64,000 nt of DNA from an uncultured Bacteroidota bacterium (GTDB taxonomy: Bacteria; Bacteroidota; Bacteroidia; Chitinophagales; Saprospiraceae). Shown piece after piece: positions 35,454 through 44,137 of this stretch. Positions within the stretch are counted from its first letter, which is position 1. The number at the start of each line of letters is the position of its first letter. The notes under the pieces were generated by a model that saw nothing but the letters and a program-made list of their open reading frames with translations, searched no databases and had not been told where the DNA came from. The stretch is from the NCBI GenBank assembly GCA_937872515.1, contig CALMSX010000074.1:1-64000 (forward strand). Reading direction: 5' to 3'. The position numbers and the translations under genes were made by a program.

Positions 35454-35484
35454 AAAAGGCAACCTTTAGGGGTTGCCTTTTTTG
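35454..35484 (+). terminator. Rho-independent terminator after tRNA-Ala
   Basis: An 11-base-pair stem (35454-35464 with 35471-35481) with a six-base loop, followed by Ts, ends the tRNA transcript. It can also serve the convergent DUF2541-like gene. Confidence 0.8.
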
Positions 35485-35500
35485 TTTGCATATAGTTGAT

Positions 35501-35893
35501 CTATTTTTTTCCAAAAACCAAAACATTGGCCTTTCCTTTCATGATGCCCTTTGTGTCATACAGAAAGCTAATACGGTCAATCCTTCTTCTGTTGCCCGGC
35601 AAATCAATAACCCTGCTCTCTTCTCCCTGCTTAAAATTCTTGCGAATGGCTACATTAAATTTTTCACCGTTTTCAAAGTAAATATCCATATCCATCATAT
35701 CAAGACCGGCATCGGTCACTTTAATTTTGATGGCTTTAAATATGTCATTTCCTGTTACTTTGAGCACATCCCTGTCAGGGCCATAATTAGCCTCTTTTTG
35801 GCCAATGATTACCCATTTGGAATAAGCTGTAAAAGCGGATCCTGTGATAAAGGCTATCGCCATGGCTGCAATTAAAATGGTTTTGATCTTCAT
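35501..35893 (-). CDS. Small exported protein, DUF2541-like
   Basis: The 130-residue protein has a cleavable-looking signal peptide (about residues 1-24, GSAFTA). The mature part KWVIIGQKEANYGPDRDVLKVTGNDIFKAIKIKVTDAGLDMMDMDIYFENGEKFNV, with RVIDLPGNRRRIDRISFLYDTK, is close to the pattern of DUF2541 (E. coli YaaI), a periplasmic protein of unknown function with conserved WV(I/L)LG, DRDV and IDL-G-R-I elements. Located convergent with the tRNA-Ala terminator and monocistronic. Confidence 0.6.
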   Translation of the reverse strand: MKIKTILIAAMAIAFITGSAFTAYSKWVIIGQKEANYGPDRDVLKVTGNDIFKAIKIKVTDAGLDMMDMDIYFENGEKFNVAIRKNFKQGEESRVIDLPGNRRRIDRISFLYDTKGIMKGKANVLVFGKK

Positions 35894-35999
35894 GTCTGTT
35901 TTATGTTTTAATTTGATGTTTTGACGTCTGCATGACTTTTGGGTTTATCCCAATCAGCCGATTTAGTATTTTTTTAACAAAATAAAGGATTTTTAAAAT

Positions 36000-36007
36000 T
36001 ATTTTTG
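36000..36007 (+). promoter_or_regulatory. -7 box (TATTTTTG) upstream of small T9SS protein
   Basis: A full TAnnTTTG match 43 bases upstream of the ATG at 36051. Confidence 0.4.
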
Positions 36008-36050
36008 CTAAACTTGCATGGTAAGTTTAAAAACAAAATAATCTATTGAT

Positions 36051-36749
36051 ATGAAAAGGTTTTTCGCCATTTTATTGCTTGTCTTTTCTTTCTGGAAATC
36101 GGAGGCACAAATTGTTATTAGTCCCGACACCGCTTGTATCCATGTTGATACCAATGGCATCATTGATACGGTAAAACTGACCATTACCAATAACACAGCA
36201 GCCGAGGTATCATTGTATTGGACCTTGGATATGGGCAAAAACTTTCCGTCTCAGTGGAGAACCCAAATTTGTGATTTCAACTTGTGTTATGATTACAATG
36301 TAAGACAACAGTCGCCCAATAAACCCAACAAGCTGGCAGCCGGTGCTACCAATAAAACTTTTTCATTTTACCTTACAGACAGTTTCAATTATGTGTTTAT
36401 CGATACTGTTTACATTGTATTTTATACAGACAAAACCTTTAAGGATACATTGCAGGTAATACCGATCATTATTGGAGGTTGCACCCTAATGAGCCAAACC
36501 TATAACCTCTCTTTAAACGAAGTCGTTCTTCTACCCAATCCAAGCCATGATGGCAGCTTTGAAGTACGAGGGGATGAAGATTTTGATCGAATTGAGCTTT
36601 ATGACATGATGGGCAGGCTCATTTTCAAGGATCGTTACGAAGCTCAAAAAAAATACAAGCTTCCCGATGTCTATTCAGGTATGAAAGTGGTAAAATTGAT
36701 TTCAGATAAAAGAAAACAAGTGACCTGCCGGCTGCTTATGATTCAATAG
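36051..36749 (+). CDS. Small T9SS-sorted exported protein, unknown
   Basis: The 232-residue protein has a signal peptide (about 1-19, ending SEAQ), a central beta-rich part of about 130 residues (TVKLTITNNTAAEVSLYWTLDM, with three cysteines), and a C-terminal T9SS type A sorting domain (about residues 155-232: LNEVVLLPNPSHDGSFEV, RIELYDMMGRLIF, YSGMKVVKLI). The PNPSHDG and DMMGR steps are the usual landmarks. It should reach the cell surface. The central part may be an immunoglobulin-like binding domain; no family is recognised. No close neighbours on the same strand. Confidence 0.75.
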   Translation: MKRFFAILLLVFSFWKSEAQIVISPDTACIHVDTNGIIDTVKLTITNNTAAEVSLYWTLDMGKNFPSQWRTQICDFNLCYDYNVRQQSPNKPNKLAAGATNKTFSFYLTDSFNYVFIDTVYIVFYTDKTFKDTLQVIPIIIGGCTLMSQTYNLSLNEVVLLPNPSHDGSFEVRGDEDFDRIELYDMMGRLIFKDRYEAQKKYKLPDVYSGMKVVKLISDKRKQVTCRLLMIQ

Positions 36750-36767
36750 AAAATAGAAAACATAAAA

Positions 36768-38108
36768 CTAAGCTGGTTTTTTTATCCAATTTCTGATATA
36801 TAAAAAGGACAAAAGAAACATTACTGACCAATACAGCCACTCACTCATCCAGGCAACTTCGACAGAGAAATGACCTATTTCAATGACGTAAAAGACATAG
36901 ATCAAATAGGCCATAATGCTTGCCAATTCTGTTAGAAAAACAAATTTATTATTGCCTGTGGCCACCACGGCATTAAGCCAGATGACACCAATGGTAAGCA
37001 TAACCATGGCAGAAGTAACAACTCTAAGTAAAGAGGTACCTACATTGGCAAATTCCCCCTCCTGTCCATAGAGGGCAAAAACCCAATGAGGAACAAGATT
37101 GACCAGAATGACAAAACACAACATACCAGAGACACTGATTTTTAAAATCCTGATCAAAACCGGCATAAAATCGCTCTTCCTCCCCTGCCCGAGTACGTTG
37201 GAAAGTACTGTATTGGTGGTGGCACCAAATGACCAGGAAAATACACCACTGATCCCAAACAGATTGCGCATGGTTTGTGAGGCTGCTTGTTCCTGGTAAG
37301 AATAATTTCGATTGATTAAAATGTAAAACAGCCACCAAGCCACTATACTGATAGCATATTGGGCCATCAAAGGAAATGACTGATTAAATACGGCTTTCAA
37401 TAACTGGTCGCTGTATTTAAAAAAATCAGGGATGTCATACTTAATGCCAAATTTTTTGTAGACAATCAATATCCCCACAGAAATAAAACCTAGTCCTTCT
37501 GATATGACTGATGCATAGGCCGCTCCATTAAAGCCCATTGGGGCAAGGCCCCAGCCTCCAAAAATAAACCAATAATCCAACACAATATTGGCCACACTTT
37601 CAATGATGGAAGCAAACAACAACCACCTAGTTTCCTGGATGCAGATGATGTAGGAATTTGACAATTGATATCCAAAAAGGAAAAGCAAACCCCATATTCG
37701 AATGTGCATAAAATCTATCACAAAATGAGCGTCTTCATTGCTAACACCCACAGAAGTTAACATAGGCGTAAGACCGAAAAATGTAATGCCCGTTGCCAAC
37801 ACTGCCAGTAAAGCAGCAACTATATAACCATGCCGGAGGGTATTGATGATGTTATGCCGATTGTTTTCCCCAGCCTGCCTTGATATCATAGACAAAATGG
37901 CATTGGAAAGGCCGTATCCCATTGCTGCAAAAATCAGGTAGTAAACTCCTGTCAAAGCCGCATAAGCCAATTCTCTGGTGCCCAGATGACCTAAAAAGAT
38001 AGCATTGAATAAAAAATTGAGCTCCGGCACCAATCTTGCTAAGCTGATGGGCAGGGTCAACAGAATGATGCCCTTTACAGAAGTATCGACCTTGAGATCA
38101 TGGGTCAT
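36768..38108 (-). CDS. MATE family efflux transporter
   Basis: The 446-residue protein has about twelve membrane segments (for example LVLPISLARLVPELNFLFNAIFLG, near-terminal WMSEWLYWSVMFLLSFLYI) and the repeated six-helix halves of the MATE/DinF-NorM family; QAGENNRHNIINTL in the first half and QGRKSDFMPVLIRI in the second mark the loop after helix 2/8. MATE pumps exchange cationic compounds for Na+ or H+. Substrate unknown. Its start overlaps the hemF stop by 4 bases. Confidence 0.85.
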   Translation of the reverse strand: MTHDLKVDTSVKGIILLTLPISLARLVPELNFLFNAIFLGHLGTRELAYAALTGVYYLIFAAMGYGLSNAILSMISRQAGENNRHNIINTLRHGYIVAALLAVLATGITFFGLTPMLTSVGVSNEDAHFVIDFMHIRIWGLLFLFGYQLSNSYIICIQETRWLLFASIIESVANIVLDYWFIFGGWGLAPMGFNGAAYASVISEGLGFISVGILIVYKKFGIKYDIPDFFKYSDQLLKAVFNQSFPLMAQYAISIVAWWLFYILINRNYSYQEQAASQTMRNLFGISGVFSWSFGATTNTVLSNVLGQGRKSDFMPVLIRILKISVSGMLCFVILVNLVPHWVFALYGQEGEFANVGTSLLRVVTSAMVMLTIGVIWLNAVVATGNNKFVFLTELASIMAYLIYVFYVIEIGHFSVEVAWMSEWLYWSVMFLLSFLYIRNWIKKPA

Positions 38109-39001
38109 GGCTTAGACATTGAAATCCAGTCAATATCTTTTTTAAGCAACTGCTGGGTTTGTTCTTCCAGACTTCCAGCTTGGGGGACATGATTGTACAC
38201 CCATCTGGCATCATGGGGCAAACTCATCAAGATGGACTCTGCCCTGCCGTCGGTTTCAAGTCCAAATCGGGTACCTCTGTCCCAAGCAAGGTTAAACTCA
38301 ACATATCTTCCCCTCCTAATGAGCTGCCAGTTTTTATGGGTATCGTCAAAAGGTTTCTCAAAATTGGGTACAAACAAATCGTTGTAGGCCGGCAGGAAAG
38401 TCTGACCCACCCCTAAAATAAAATCTAAGCCAGCAGACTTTGAAATTTCAGGGCTCGTCAAACGATCAAAAAAGATGCCACCAATGCCTCGGGTTTCATG
38501 TCTGTGCTTAATGTAAAAATAATCATCTGCCCATTTTTTAAATCTGGCATAGTACGAAGGATTTGTACTATCACAACTTTTTTTGAGTTTGTTGTGAAAT
38601 TCTGCCGACTCCTCGAGGGAAATATAGTGTGGGCTTGCATCGATACCACCTCCAAACCACCAGGTATCTCCAGCCTCAAAATACCGAACATTCATATGAA
38701 TGATAGAAACCCAGGGATTGGCCGGATGCAGGACGATGGATACGCCTGTTGCAAAAAAATCGCCAGCACCAATGCCCAGAGATTTGGCGGCCTCCGCGCT
38801 GAGGGTGCCATGAACAGCAGAAAAATTAACCCCACCTTTTTCAATGTGCTGGCCAGTAATTGCCCGGGTTCTGCCCCCTCCTCCTCCGGGTCTTTGCCAT
38901 AGGTCTTCTTGAATCGAGGCAGTCTTATCCAGCTCCAAAAGACCCTTGCAAATGTCATTTTGCAATTCCTCCAATTTAGTGGTTATAAATTGTTTGTCCA
39001 T
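38105..39001 (-). CDS. hemF: Coproporphyrinogen III oxidase, oxygen-dependent
   Basis: HemF converts coproporphyrinogen III to protoporphyrinogen IX using oxygen in haem synthesis. The 298-residue protein contains RTRAITGQHIEKGGVNFSAVHG, HPANPWVSIIHMNVRYFEAG, WWFGGGIDASPHY, KHRHETRGIGGIFFD and RRGRYVEFNLAWDRGTRFGL, all family landmarks. A soluble, cytoplasmic enzyme. Presence means the organism tolerates or uses oxygen. It follows the ArsC-like gene by 1 base and precedes the MATE gene with overlap. Confidence 0.95.
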   Translation of the reverse strand: MDKQFITTKLEELQNDICKGLLELDKTASIQEDLWQRPGGGGGRTRAITGQHIEKGGVNFSAVHGTLSAEAAKSLGIGAGDFFATGVSIVLHPANPWVSIIHMNVRYFEAGDTWWFGGGIDASPHYISLEESAEFHNKLKKSCDSTNPSYYARFKKWADDYFYIKHRHETRGIGGIFFDRLTSPEISKSAGLDFILGVGQTFLPAYNDLFVPNFEKPFDDTHKNWQLIRRGRYVEFNLAWDRGTRFGLETDGRAESILMSLPHDARWVYNHVPQAGSLEEQTQQLLKKDIDWISMSKP

Positions 39002-39002
39002 C

Positions 39003-39347
39003 TTAACTTTTCTTAAGTGCTGCCAATGCCTCTTTGGTGGCGCCTGAGGTTATGGTTTTATCAATAATTACAAGGGGCCGTCTTAAAAAGGTATATTCTT
39101 CGAGAATGAGAGATCTCATTTCTTTTTCTGTAAGTACTTTTTTGTTTAAACCCAGGGTTCGATACTTTACTGCTTTTTTGCTGAAAAGAACTTCATAAGA
39201 CCCCAATTTTTTGGCGGCTAAATCCAAATCTTTAGCAGCAATACCCTGGGTCTTGATATCTACCAATTCAACCTCTTTTTCAGGGTTTAATTCTTTAAGG
39301 AACTTGCGACAAGTATCGCAAGTGCTAAGTGAGTAGATCCTCTTCAT
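39003..39347 (-). CDS. ArsC/Spx-family thioredoxin-like protein
   Basis: The 114-residue protein has the N-terminal RIYSLSTCDTCRKFLKEL with CxxC and the ArsC-like body, with YRTLGLNKKVLTEKEMRSLILEEYTFLRRPLVII, in which the R-P (here RRPLV) step is typical of ArsC/Spx proteins. Spx-type proteins bind RNA polymerase; ArsC-type reduce arsenate via glutaredoxin. The CxxC favours a redox enzyme or an Spx-like sensor, and neither is certain. It lies in the operon upstream of hemF. Confidence 0.75.
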   Translation of the reverse strand: MKRIYSLSTCDTCRKFLKELNPEKEVELVDIKTQGIAAKDLDLAAKKLGSYEVLFSKKAVKYRTLGLNKKVLTEKEMRSLILEEYTFLRRPLVIIDKTITSGATKEALAALKKS

Positions 39348-39365
39348 TTATGATAAAATGATTGA

Positions 39366-40103
39366 TTATTGGTAATAGCCTTTAAATGCTTTTAATCTCA
39401 AGCCCAGCACCCCTTTAATGGCTTCTGAAACGATGTTGGTACTCATTTTAGAGGTACCTTTGATCCTGTCTGAAAAAATAATGGGCACCTCAATCCACTT
39501 ATAACCTTTTAGATAAGCTGCATATTTCATTTCTATCTGGAAGGCATAGCCTGAAAATTTAATCTTACTCAAGTCCAGCCCTCTCAACACCTTGTTGTGG
39601 TAGCAGATAAACCCGGCAGTAGGGTCTTTAATAGGCATACCCGTAACGATTCTCACATAAATGGATGCACCATAACTCAAAAACAATCTATCCTTTGGCC
39701 AATTGGAAATTCCACCGCCTTTTACATACCTTGATCCTATTGCAAAATCAGCATTCTTTTGCAAACAGCCATCCAGTAATCGATTGAGATCTTTGGGGTC
39801 ATGCGAAAAGTCGGCATCCATTTCAAAGAGATAATCATATTGATGATTTAAGCCAAACTGAAAGCCTGCAATATAGGCTGTACCCAAGCCCAGTTTACCG
39901 CTGCGCTGCAGGAGGTGAATGCGATCGGGAAGATCGGCCTTCCTTTCTAAAACCAAAGAAGCGGTTCCGTCAGGACTGTTGTCGTCTACAATTAAGATAT
40001 GGAAATGACTGCCTTGAGACAAAACAGCCGAAATAATATCCCCAATGTTTTCAATCTCATTGTAAGTGGGTATGATCACCAGACATTTTATTCCTTCGTA
40101 CAT
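39366..40103 (-). CDS. Polyprenol-phosphate mannosyltransferase (Dpm1-like, GT2)
   Basis: The 245-residue protein is a family 2 glycosyltransferase with CLVIIPTYNEIENIGDII at the start, ILIVDDNSPDGTASLV (nucleotide-binding DDNSPDGT), YLFEMDADFSHDPKDLNRLL (DxD-type metal site), KGGGISNWPKDRLFLSYGAS and DPTAGFICYHNKVL, all close to the dolichol-phosphate mannose synthase group. It should attach a sugar from a nucleotide donor to a polyprenyl phosphate. No membrane anchor. The length fits catalytic-domain-only enzymes. Confidence 0.85.
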   Translation of the reverse strand: MYEGIKCLVIIPTYNEIENIGDIISAVLSQGSHFHILIVDDNSPDGTASLVLERKADLPDRIHLLQRSGKLGLGTAYIAGFQFGLNHQYDYLFEMDADFSHDPKDLNRLLDGCLQKNADFAIGSRYVKGGGISNWPKDRLFLSYGASIYVRIVTGMPIKDPTAGFICYHNKVLRGLDLSKIKFSGYAFQIEMKYAAYLKGYKWIEVPIIFSDRIKGTSKMSTNIVSEAIKGVLGLRLKAFKGYYQ

Positions 40104-40151
40104 ACCATTACAGAGCTTTGATTGAAAAATAAACCGAAAGGTTGAGTTGGA

Positions 40152-40592
40152 TTAAATATTTTTTACCGCATTTCTGTCGGCAATGATATCTTTTAATTCT
40201 TTAATGGCTTCATACTCTTGGGGAAGTACCTTTTTGAAACATTCCTTCACAGCAAAATAGGCACCTTTTTCACTTCCCGGTAGTCGTTCTTTCAGGATTT
40301 TTTTAGCCAATTTGATATCGTGCTTCAATATGCCTCGGATAGATGGAATATCATGCCAATCTCCTTCAACCGCCAGCGTTTTAACCTCACTGCCGTCCGA
40401 TTGAACGGTTGGCTCCAGGTCGATCAGGTTTTTTCCCTTTGAGGCTATATGGCCTTTGATTTGATTGTAAAATCCTTCAGGTAAGTTCCATATTTCAGGG
40501 TCTTCAACCATCTCATTGTTGATTAAAAACACTTCCAGCCCCTTTTCATGAACCCGATAAATCAAAACCCTAACTGAATCAAGAACGCTCAT
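40152..40592 (-). CDS. Nudix-like protein with degenerate Nudix box
   Basis: Started at the ATG at 40592 the product is 146 residues. The N-terminal strand VLDSVRVLIYRVHEKGLEVFLIN and the WNLPEG element are as in Nudix hydrolases. Near the end, GAYFAVKECFKKVLPQEYEAI occupies the place where GX5EX7REUXEEXGU should be; the REUXEE glutamates that bind metal are lost (VKECFKKV). The catalytic function is therefore probably lost, leaving a binding or regulatory role. It is the first gene of a minus-strand run of Nudix-like, GT2, ArsC-like, hemF and MATE genes. Confidence 0.65.
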   Translation of the reverse strand: MSVLDSVRVLIYRVHEKGLEVFLINNEMVEDPEIWNLPEGFYNQIKGHIASKGKNLIDLEPTVQSDGSEVKTLAVEGDWHDIPSIRGILKHDIKLAKKILKERLPGSEKGAYFAVKECFKKVLPQEYEAIKELKDIIADRNAVKNI

Positions 40593-40746
40593 ATTATTAA
40601 AAATAAAGAATAACAAAATTAGTCAAAATCCACCATTAAACAGCCTTCCATGCCAAAAGTTTTCAATAAAAGAAGTCCCATTGTCACTAAGCAAGCTAAA
40701 AATTAAGCCTAGTATGTATCTTAGCAGCTCAATTTGAAAGAGAAAA

Positions 40747-41694
40747 ATGACATTACTTCATACCGGAATACAATTCAACGGACAGACGGGATTTTACAGC
40801 GGAAAGGTGCGCGATGTATATTATTTTGACCATCTGATCGCCATGGTGGTTTCAGACAGAATTTCTGCCTTTGATCACATCTTACCCCGACCCATTCCCT
40901 ACAAGGGCCAGGTTTTAAACCAAATTGCCCTTCATTTTCTGGAGGCCAGCAAAGATTTGGTGCCCAATTGGCTGATAGCTTCACCCGATCCCAATGTGTC
41001 TATAGGCTATCCTTGCGAACCCGTAAAAATTGAAATGGTTGTAAGGGGCTACCTTGCCGGGCATGCATGGAGGACTTATGCTTCCGGACAACGGGTGCTT
41101 TGTGGCGTTGAGATGCCGGAAGGCATGCAGCAGAACGATGCCTTTCCTCAGCCCATCATTACACCCACTACAAAAGCAAGTGAGGGCCATGATGAAGATA
41201 TTTCTGCGCGGGAAATCCTGAATCGGGGCATCATTGATGAGGCAATCTGGAATCAGATGTGTCAATATGCTCTCATGCTGTTTGATCTCGGTAAAAAAAT
41301 GGCTAACGAACGTGGGCTCATTTTAGTGGATACAAAATATGAATTTGGCATCTACAACGGTCAATTGATATTAATAGACGAAATACATACACCTGACAGT
41401 TCCAGGTATTTTTATTTGGATGGTTACCAGGATAGACAGGATAAAAAAGAGCCACAAAAACAACTTTCAAAAGAATTTGTGAGAGAATGGTTGATGGCAA
41501 ATGGATTTCAAGGCAGAGAGGGGGAAATAATGCCGGAAATGCCGGATGATTTTGTTAAAGAAATATCTGACCGATACATAGAGTTGTTTGAGTTGATAAC
41601 CGGTAAAAATTTTATCAAAGAAAGTCAGGAAAACCTGAAAGAACGGATCGAAAACAATGTAAATACCTTTCTAGCCAACTACATGCCCGTATGA
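40747..41694 (+). CDS. purC: SAICAR synthetase
   Basis: PurC joins CAIR with aspartate using ATP in purine synthesis. The 315-residue protein has KVRDVYYFDHLIAMVVSDRISAFDHILP, VEMVVRGYLAGHAW, KASEGHDEDISA and LVDTKYEFGIYNGQLILIDEIHTPDSSRY, all typical. It is the longer bacterial/plant-like type (over 300 residues). It is the first gene of an operon; the kinase gene overlaps by 4 bases. Confidence 0.95.
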   Translation: MTLLHTGIQFNGQTGFYSGKVRDVYYFDHLIAMVVSDRISAFDHILPRPIPYKGQVLNQIALHFLEASKDLVPNWLIASPDPNVSIGYPCEPVKIEMVVRGYLAGHAWRTYASGQRVLCGVEMPEGMQQNDAFPQPIITPTTKASEGHDEDISAREILNRGIIDEAIWNQMCQYALMLFDLGKKMANERGLILVDTKYEFGIYNGQLILIDEIHTPDSSRYFYLDGYQDRQDKKEPQKQLSKEFVREWLMANGFQGREGEIMPEMPDDFVKEISDRYIELFELITGKNFIKESQENLKERIENNVNTFLANYMPV

Positions 41695-42533
41695 GTTTTA
41701 TCATAGTTGACAGCGGCAGCACTAAAGCAGACTGGATATGGACAAATGGCGTAGAAAGTGAGTCATTTACCACACAGGGCATCAATCCAACCACCGGCAG
41801 CGGACTGGAACAAAAACTTCCGGAAAATCTGGTTGATCTCATTTATAAAAGCAAAGAGGTGTTTTTTTATGCCGCAGGTGGTACCGGCTCTCTTGCCAGG
41901 CTCAACATGCAAAAAATGTTTGGCAAACTGGGTCAGGGACAAGAACATAAGATTCACGTAGAAAGCGATATGCTGGGTGCAGCGAGGGCTGCTTCAGGCG
42001 ATGGACCCGCTATCATAGGCATCCTGGGTACTGGATCCAATTCGTGTTTGTTTGATGGCAAAGAAATAACAGATCAGATTCCTTCATTGGGCTATCTGCT
42101 AAGTGATGAGGGTAGCGGCAACCATCTTGGTAGATTGATTTTAAAGTCGTGGTTTTACAGACAAATGTCTACGGCCGACGCCTCCCTCTTTAGCAATAGG
42201 TTTCATTTAACAAGGGATGTTGTGCTTCAACATATTTATGCCAATGAAGGTGTTGCTGCCTGGCTAGCAGGATTTTCGGTCTTTTTAGATGAATGCTCTA
42301 TAGCCTTAAGAACCAAGATTTTGCACGAAGCATTTGGAGATTTCGTAAAGACAAGGATTGTACAATACGAGGGTTTTCGTACCTTTGATCTCTGTTTTGT
42401 AGGGTCAATAGCCGGAATTTATATCAAAGAATTGACGGAAGTTTGTTCTCAGCATGAACTTTCAATAACCAGAGTAGTAAATAAACCTATTGATTCCCTA
42501 CTCAAATTTCATATTTCAAGAGAAAAATTATGA
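41691..42533 (+). CDS. BadF/BadG-type sugar kinase family protein (GlcNAc-kinase-like)
   Basis: The 280-residue protein has an actin-like ATPase fold: MSFIIVDSGSTKADWIW (phosphate 1), GILGTGSNSCLFDG (phosphate 2), LGYLLSDEGSGNHLGRLIL, with a conserved Asp, and LCFVGSIAGIYIKEL at the end. It matches the BadF/BadG/BcrA/BcrD family, to which N-acetylglucosamine kinase belongs. Substrate is not shown. ATGA overlaps on both sides place it firmly between purC and pfkA. Confidence 0.8.
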   Translation: MSFIIVDSGSTKADWIWTNGVESESFTTQGINPTTGSGLEQKLPENLVDLIYKSKEVFFYAAGGTGSLARLNMQKMFGKLGQGQEHKIHVESDMLGAARAASGDGPAIIGILGTGSNSCLFDGKEITDQIPSLGYLLSDEGSGNHLGRLILKSWFYRQMSTADASLFSNRFHLTRDVVLQHIYANEGVAAWLAGFSVFLDECSIALRTKILHEAFGDFVKTRIVQYEGFRTFDLCFVGSIAGIYIKELTEVCSQHELSITRVVNKPIDSLLKFHISREKL

Positions 42534-43513
42534 ATTCAAAAATCAAAAGAATTGCCGTTTTTACCAGTGGTGGAGATTCCCCCGGAATGAATGCCGCCAT
42601 CCGCGCTGTAACACGTACCGCCATCTACCACGACCTGCATGTTTATGGAGTTATTGGTGGTTATGAAGGCATGATCAATGGCAACATATCCAGGTTGGAA
42701 AAAAAGGATGTGGCCAACATCATGCAAAGAGGTGGAACCATATTAAAAACGGCCCGAAGTAAAGAGTTTATGGACTACGAGGGTCGAAAAAAAGCCTACG
42801 AGACCCTAATGGCCCACGACATTGATGGTTGCATAGCCATTGGAGGAAATGGAACTTATACTGGAGCCATGAAATTTGGAGAAGAATTTAACATGCCTAT
42901 GATCGGCTTGCCGGGAACCATTGACAACGACATTTTTGGCACCGATTACACCATTGGATTTGATACAGCCGTAAATACGGCCATTGAAGCAGTAGACAAG
43001 ATCAGAGATACCGCTGATTCTCACGATCGATTGTTTTTTATTGAAGTGATGGGCAGGCACTCAGGCTATATTGCCTTACATACCGGGATTGGAAGCGGGG
43101 CCGGCAATGTATTTTTACCAGAAACCGAGACCGATATTGATGCATTTACGCACAATTTGCAAAGATCGGCAAGAAGACAAAAGTTGTTCAACCTGGTCAT
43201 TGTTGCCGAGGGCAACAAAAGTGGAGATGCCGTGCAGCTTGCCAATAGAGTAAGAGAACTTGCGCCTGAATTTGACACCAAGGTTACCATCATTGGCCAC
43301 CTTCAAAGGGGTGGTTCCCCTTCTTGTTTTGACAGGGTATTGGCCAGTCGCTTGGGATACCATGCGGTGGAGTCCTTGCTTTCCGGAAAGGCAGGAATCG
43401 CTTTGGGAGTAATCAACGACAAAATCCATCACACCCAATTCGAAGAAGCGATCACCAAGACCAAACCCCTTAACACAGATTTATTAAAAATTGTAGAGAT
43501 TCTGGCTTTGTAA
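42530..43513 (+). CDS. pfkA: 6-phosphofructokinase (ATP)
   Basis: This enzyme phosphorylates fructose-6-phosphate in glycolysis. The 327-residue protein has VFTSGGDSPGMNAAIRAVTR, GCIAIGGNGTYTGAMKFGEE, MIGLPGTIDNDIFGTDYTIGFDTA, VMGRHSGYIALHTGIGSGA and LGHLQRGGSPSCFDRVLASRLGY-like signatures. Asn after GG in GGNGTYTG replaces the usual Asp of GGDGS/T. The TIDNDI loop fits ATP-type PFKs. Four genes are packed with 4-base overlaps or a 2-base gap. Confidence 0.93.
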   Translation: MNSKIKRIAVFTSGGDSPGMNAAIRAVTRTAIYHDLHVYGVIGGYEGMINGNISRLEKKDVANIMQRGGTILKTARSKEFMDYEGRKKAYETLMAHDIDGCIAIGGNGTYTGAMKFGEEFNMPMIGLPGTIDNDIFGTDYTIGFDTAVNTAIEAVDKIRDTADSHDRLFFIEVMGRHSGYIALHTGIGSGAGNVFLPETETDIDAFTHNLQRSARRQKLFNLVIVAEGNKSGDAVQLANRVRELAPEFDTKVTIIGHLQRGGSPSCFDRVLASRLGYHAVESLLSGKAGIALGVINDKIHHTQFEEAITKTKPLNTDLLKIVEILAL

Positions 43514-43515
43514 CG

Positions 43516-44022
43516 ATGCATTACTACACATTTGAAGGCCGGTTTAGTAAATACAATTTACTGGATGATCAGAAAAACGAAAGTCTATTGACCCTGTATT
43601 TTCCAAAGTGGTTCAAAAGGGATGCAAAATTTGAATGGAATCAACACTTTTATACCATTTCTCCAAAAAACTTTACTGGTATGAAGATGTTGGTTTCCTG
43701 TGACAACCGGGAGGTAGGAGAATTGGAGCAAGAATGGAAAAATCAGTTTACATTCAGGCTCGAGGACAATACAGGTATGACCAAATATTTTACCATTAAA
43801 AAAGAAGGGGCTTTCAAGAGGGAATATCTCCTGGCAGACTACCAGTTGCAGCCCATTCTGACTGTAAAACCAGTTTGGAATTGGCAAAAATGGCAATTTA
43901 ACTACAAATTTGAGGTTTACCCTCTGGAAGAAACAGAAGCCAGGGAATTGGATCCAGTACCCATCGTGTGTTACAGCCTCATTGCTGCCCGGCAGTTTAT
44001 AAGGAGCAAAAGTCAGGGTTAA
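43516..44022 (+). CDS. Unknown protein, downstream of pfkA
   Basis: The 168-residue protein starts 2 bases after the pfkA stop, so it is probably cotranslated. It has no signal peptide. It is rich in aromatics and alternates strands (FTFRLEDNTGMTKYFTIKKEGAFKREYLLADYQLQPILTVKP), suggesting a beta-rich fold that weakly recalls LURP-one/Tubby-like domains. I do not recognise a family. The partner genes suggest, without proof, a link with sugar-phosphate metabolism. Confidence 0.5.
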   Translation: MHYYTFEGRFSKYNLLDDQKNESLLTLYFPKWFKRDAKFEWNQHFYTISPKNFTGMKMLVSCDNREVGELEQEWKNQFTFRLEDNTGMTKYFTIKKEGAFKREYLLADYQLQPILTVKPVWNWQKWQFNYKFEVYPLEETEARELDPVPIVCYSLIAARQFIRSKSQG

Positions 44023-44038
44023 CGCCTTCCATTCTAAA

Positions 44039-44069
44039 TTTGGTGAATATAAAAATTGGGCTATCTTTG
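44039..44069 (+). promoter_or_regulatory. Promoter (TTTG-N19-TATCTTTG) of the NSS transporter genes
   Basis: TTTG at 44039-44042 and TATCTTTG at 44062-44069 are separated by 19 bases, an ideal spacing. Transcription would start near 44076, leaving a leader of about 60 bases. Confidence 0.75.
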
Positions 44070-44137
44070 GTTGTCGATCCGTGCTTCCAAGCAATAAGAT
44101 TGGCTTTTTTAACAACTAACTAACAAAAAAACACTAT

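Noticed and set aside
35501..35893. Plus-strand frame 35486-35875 as a gene after tRNA-Ala
   Set aside because: It is antisense to the exported DUF2541-like protein and starts inside the tRNA terminator region.
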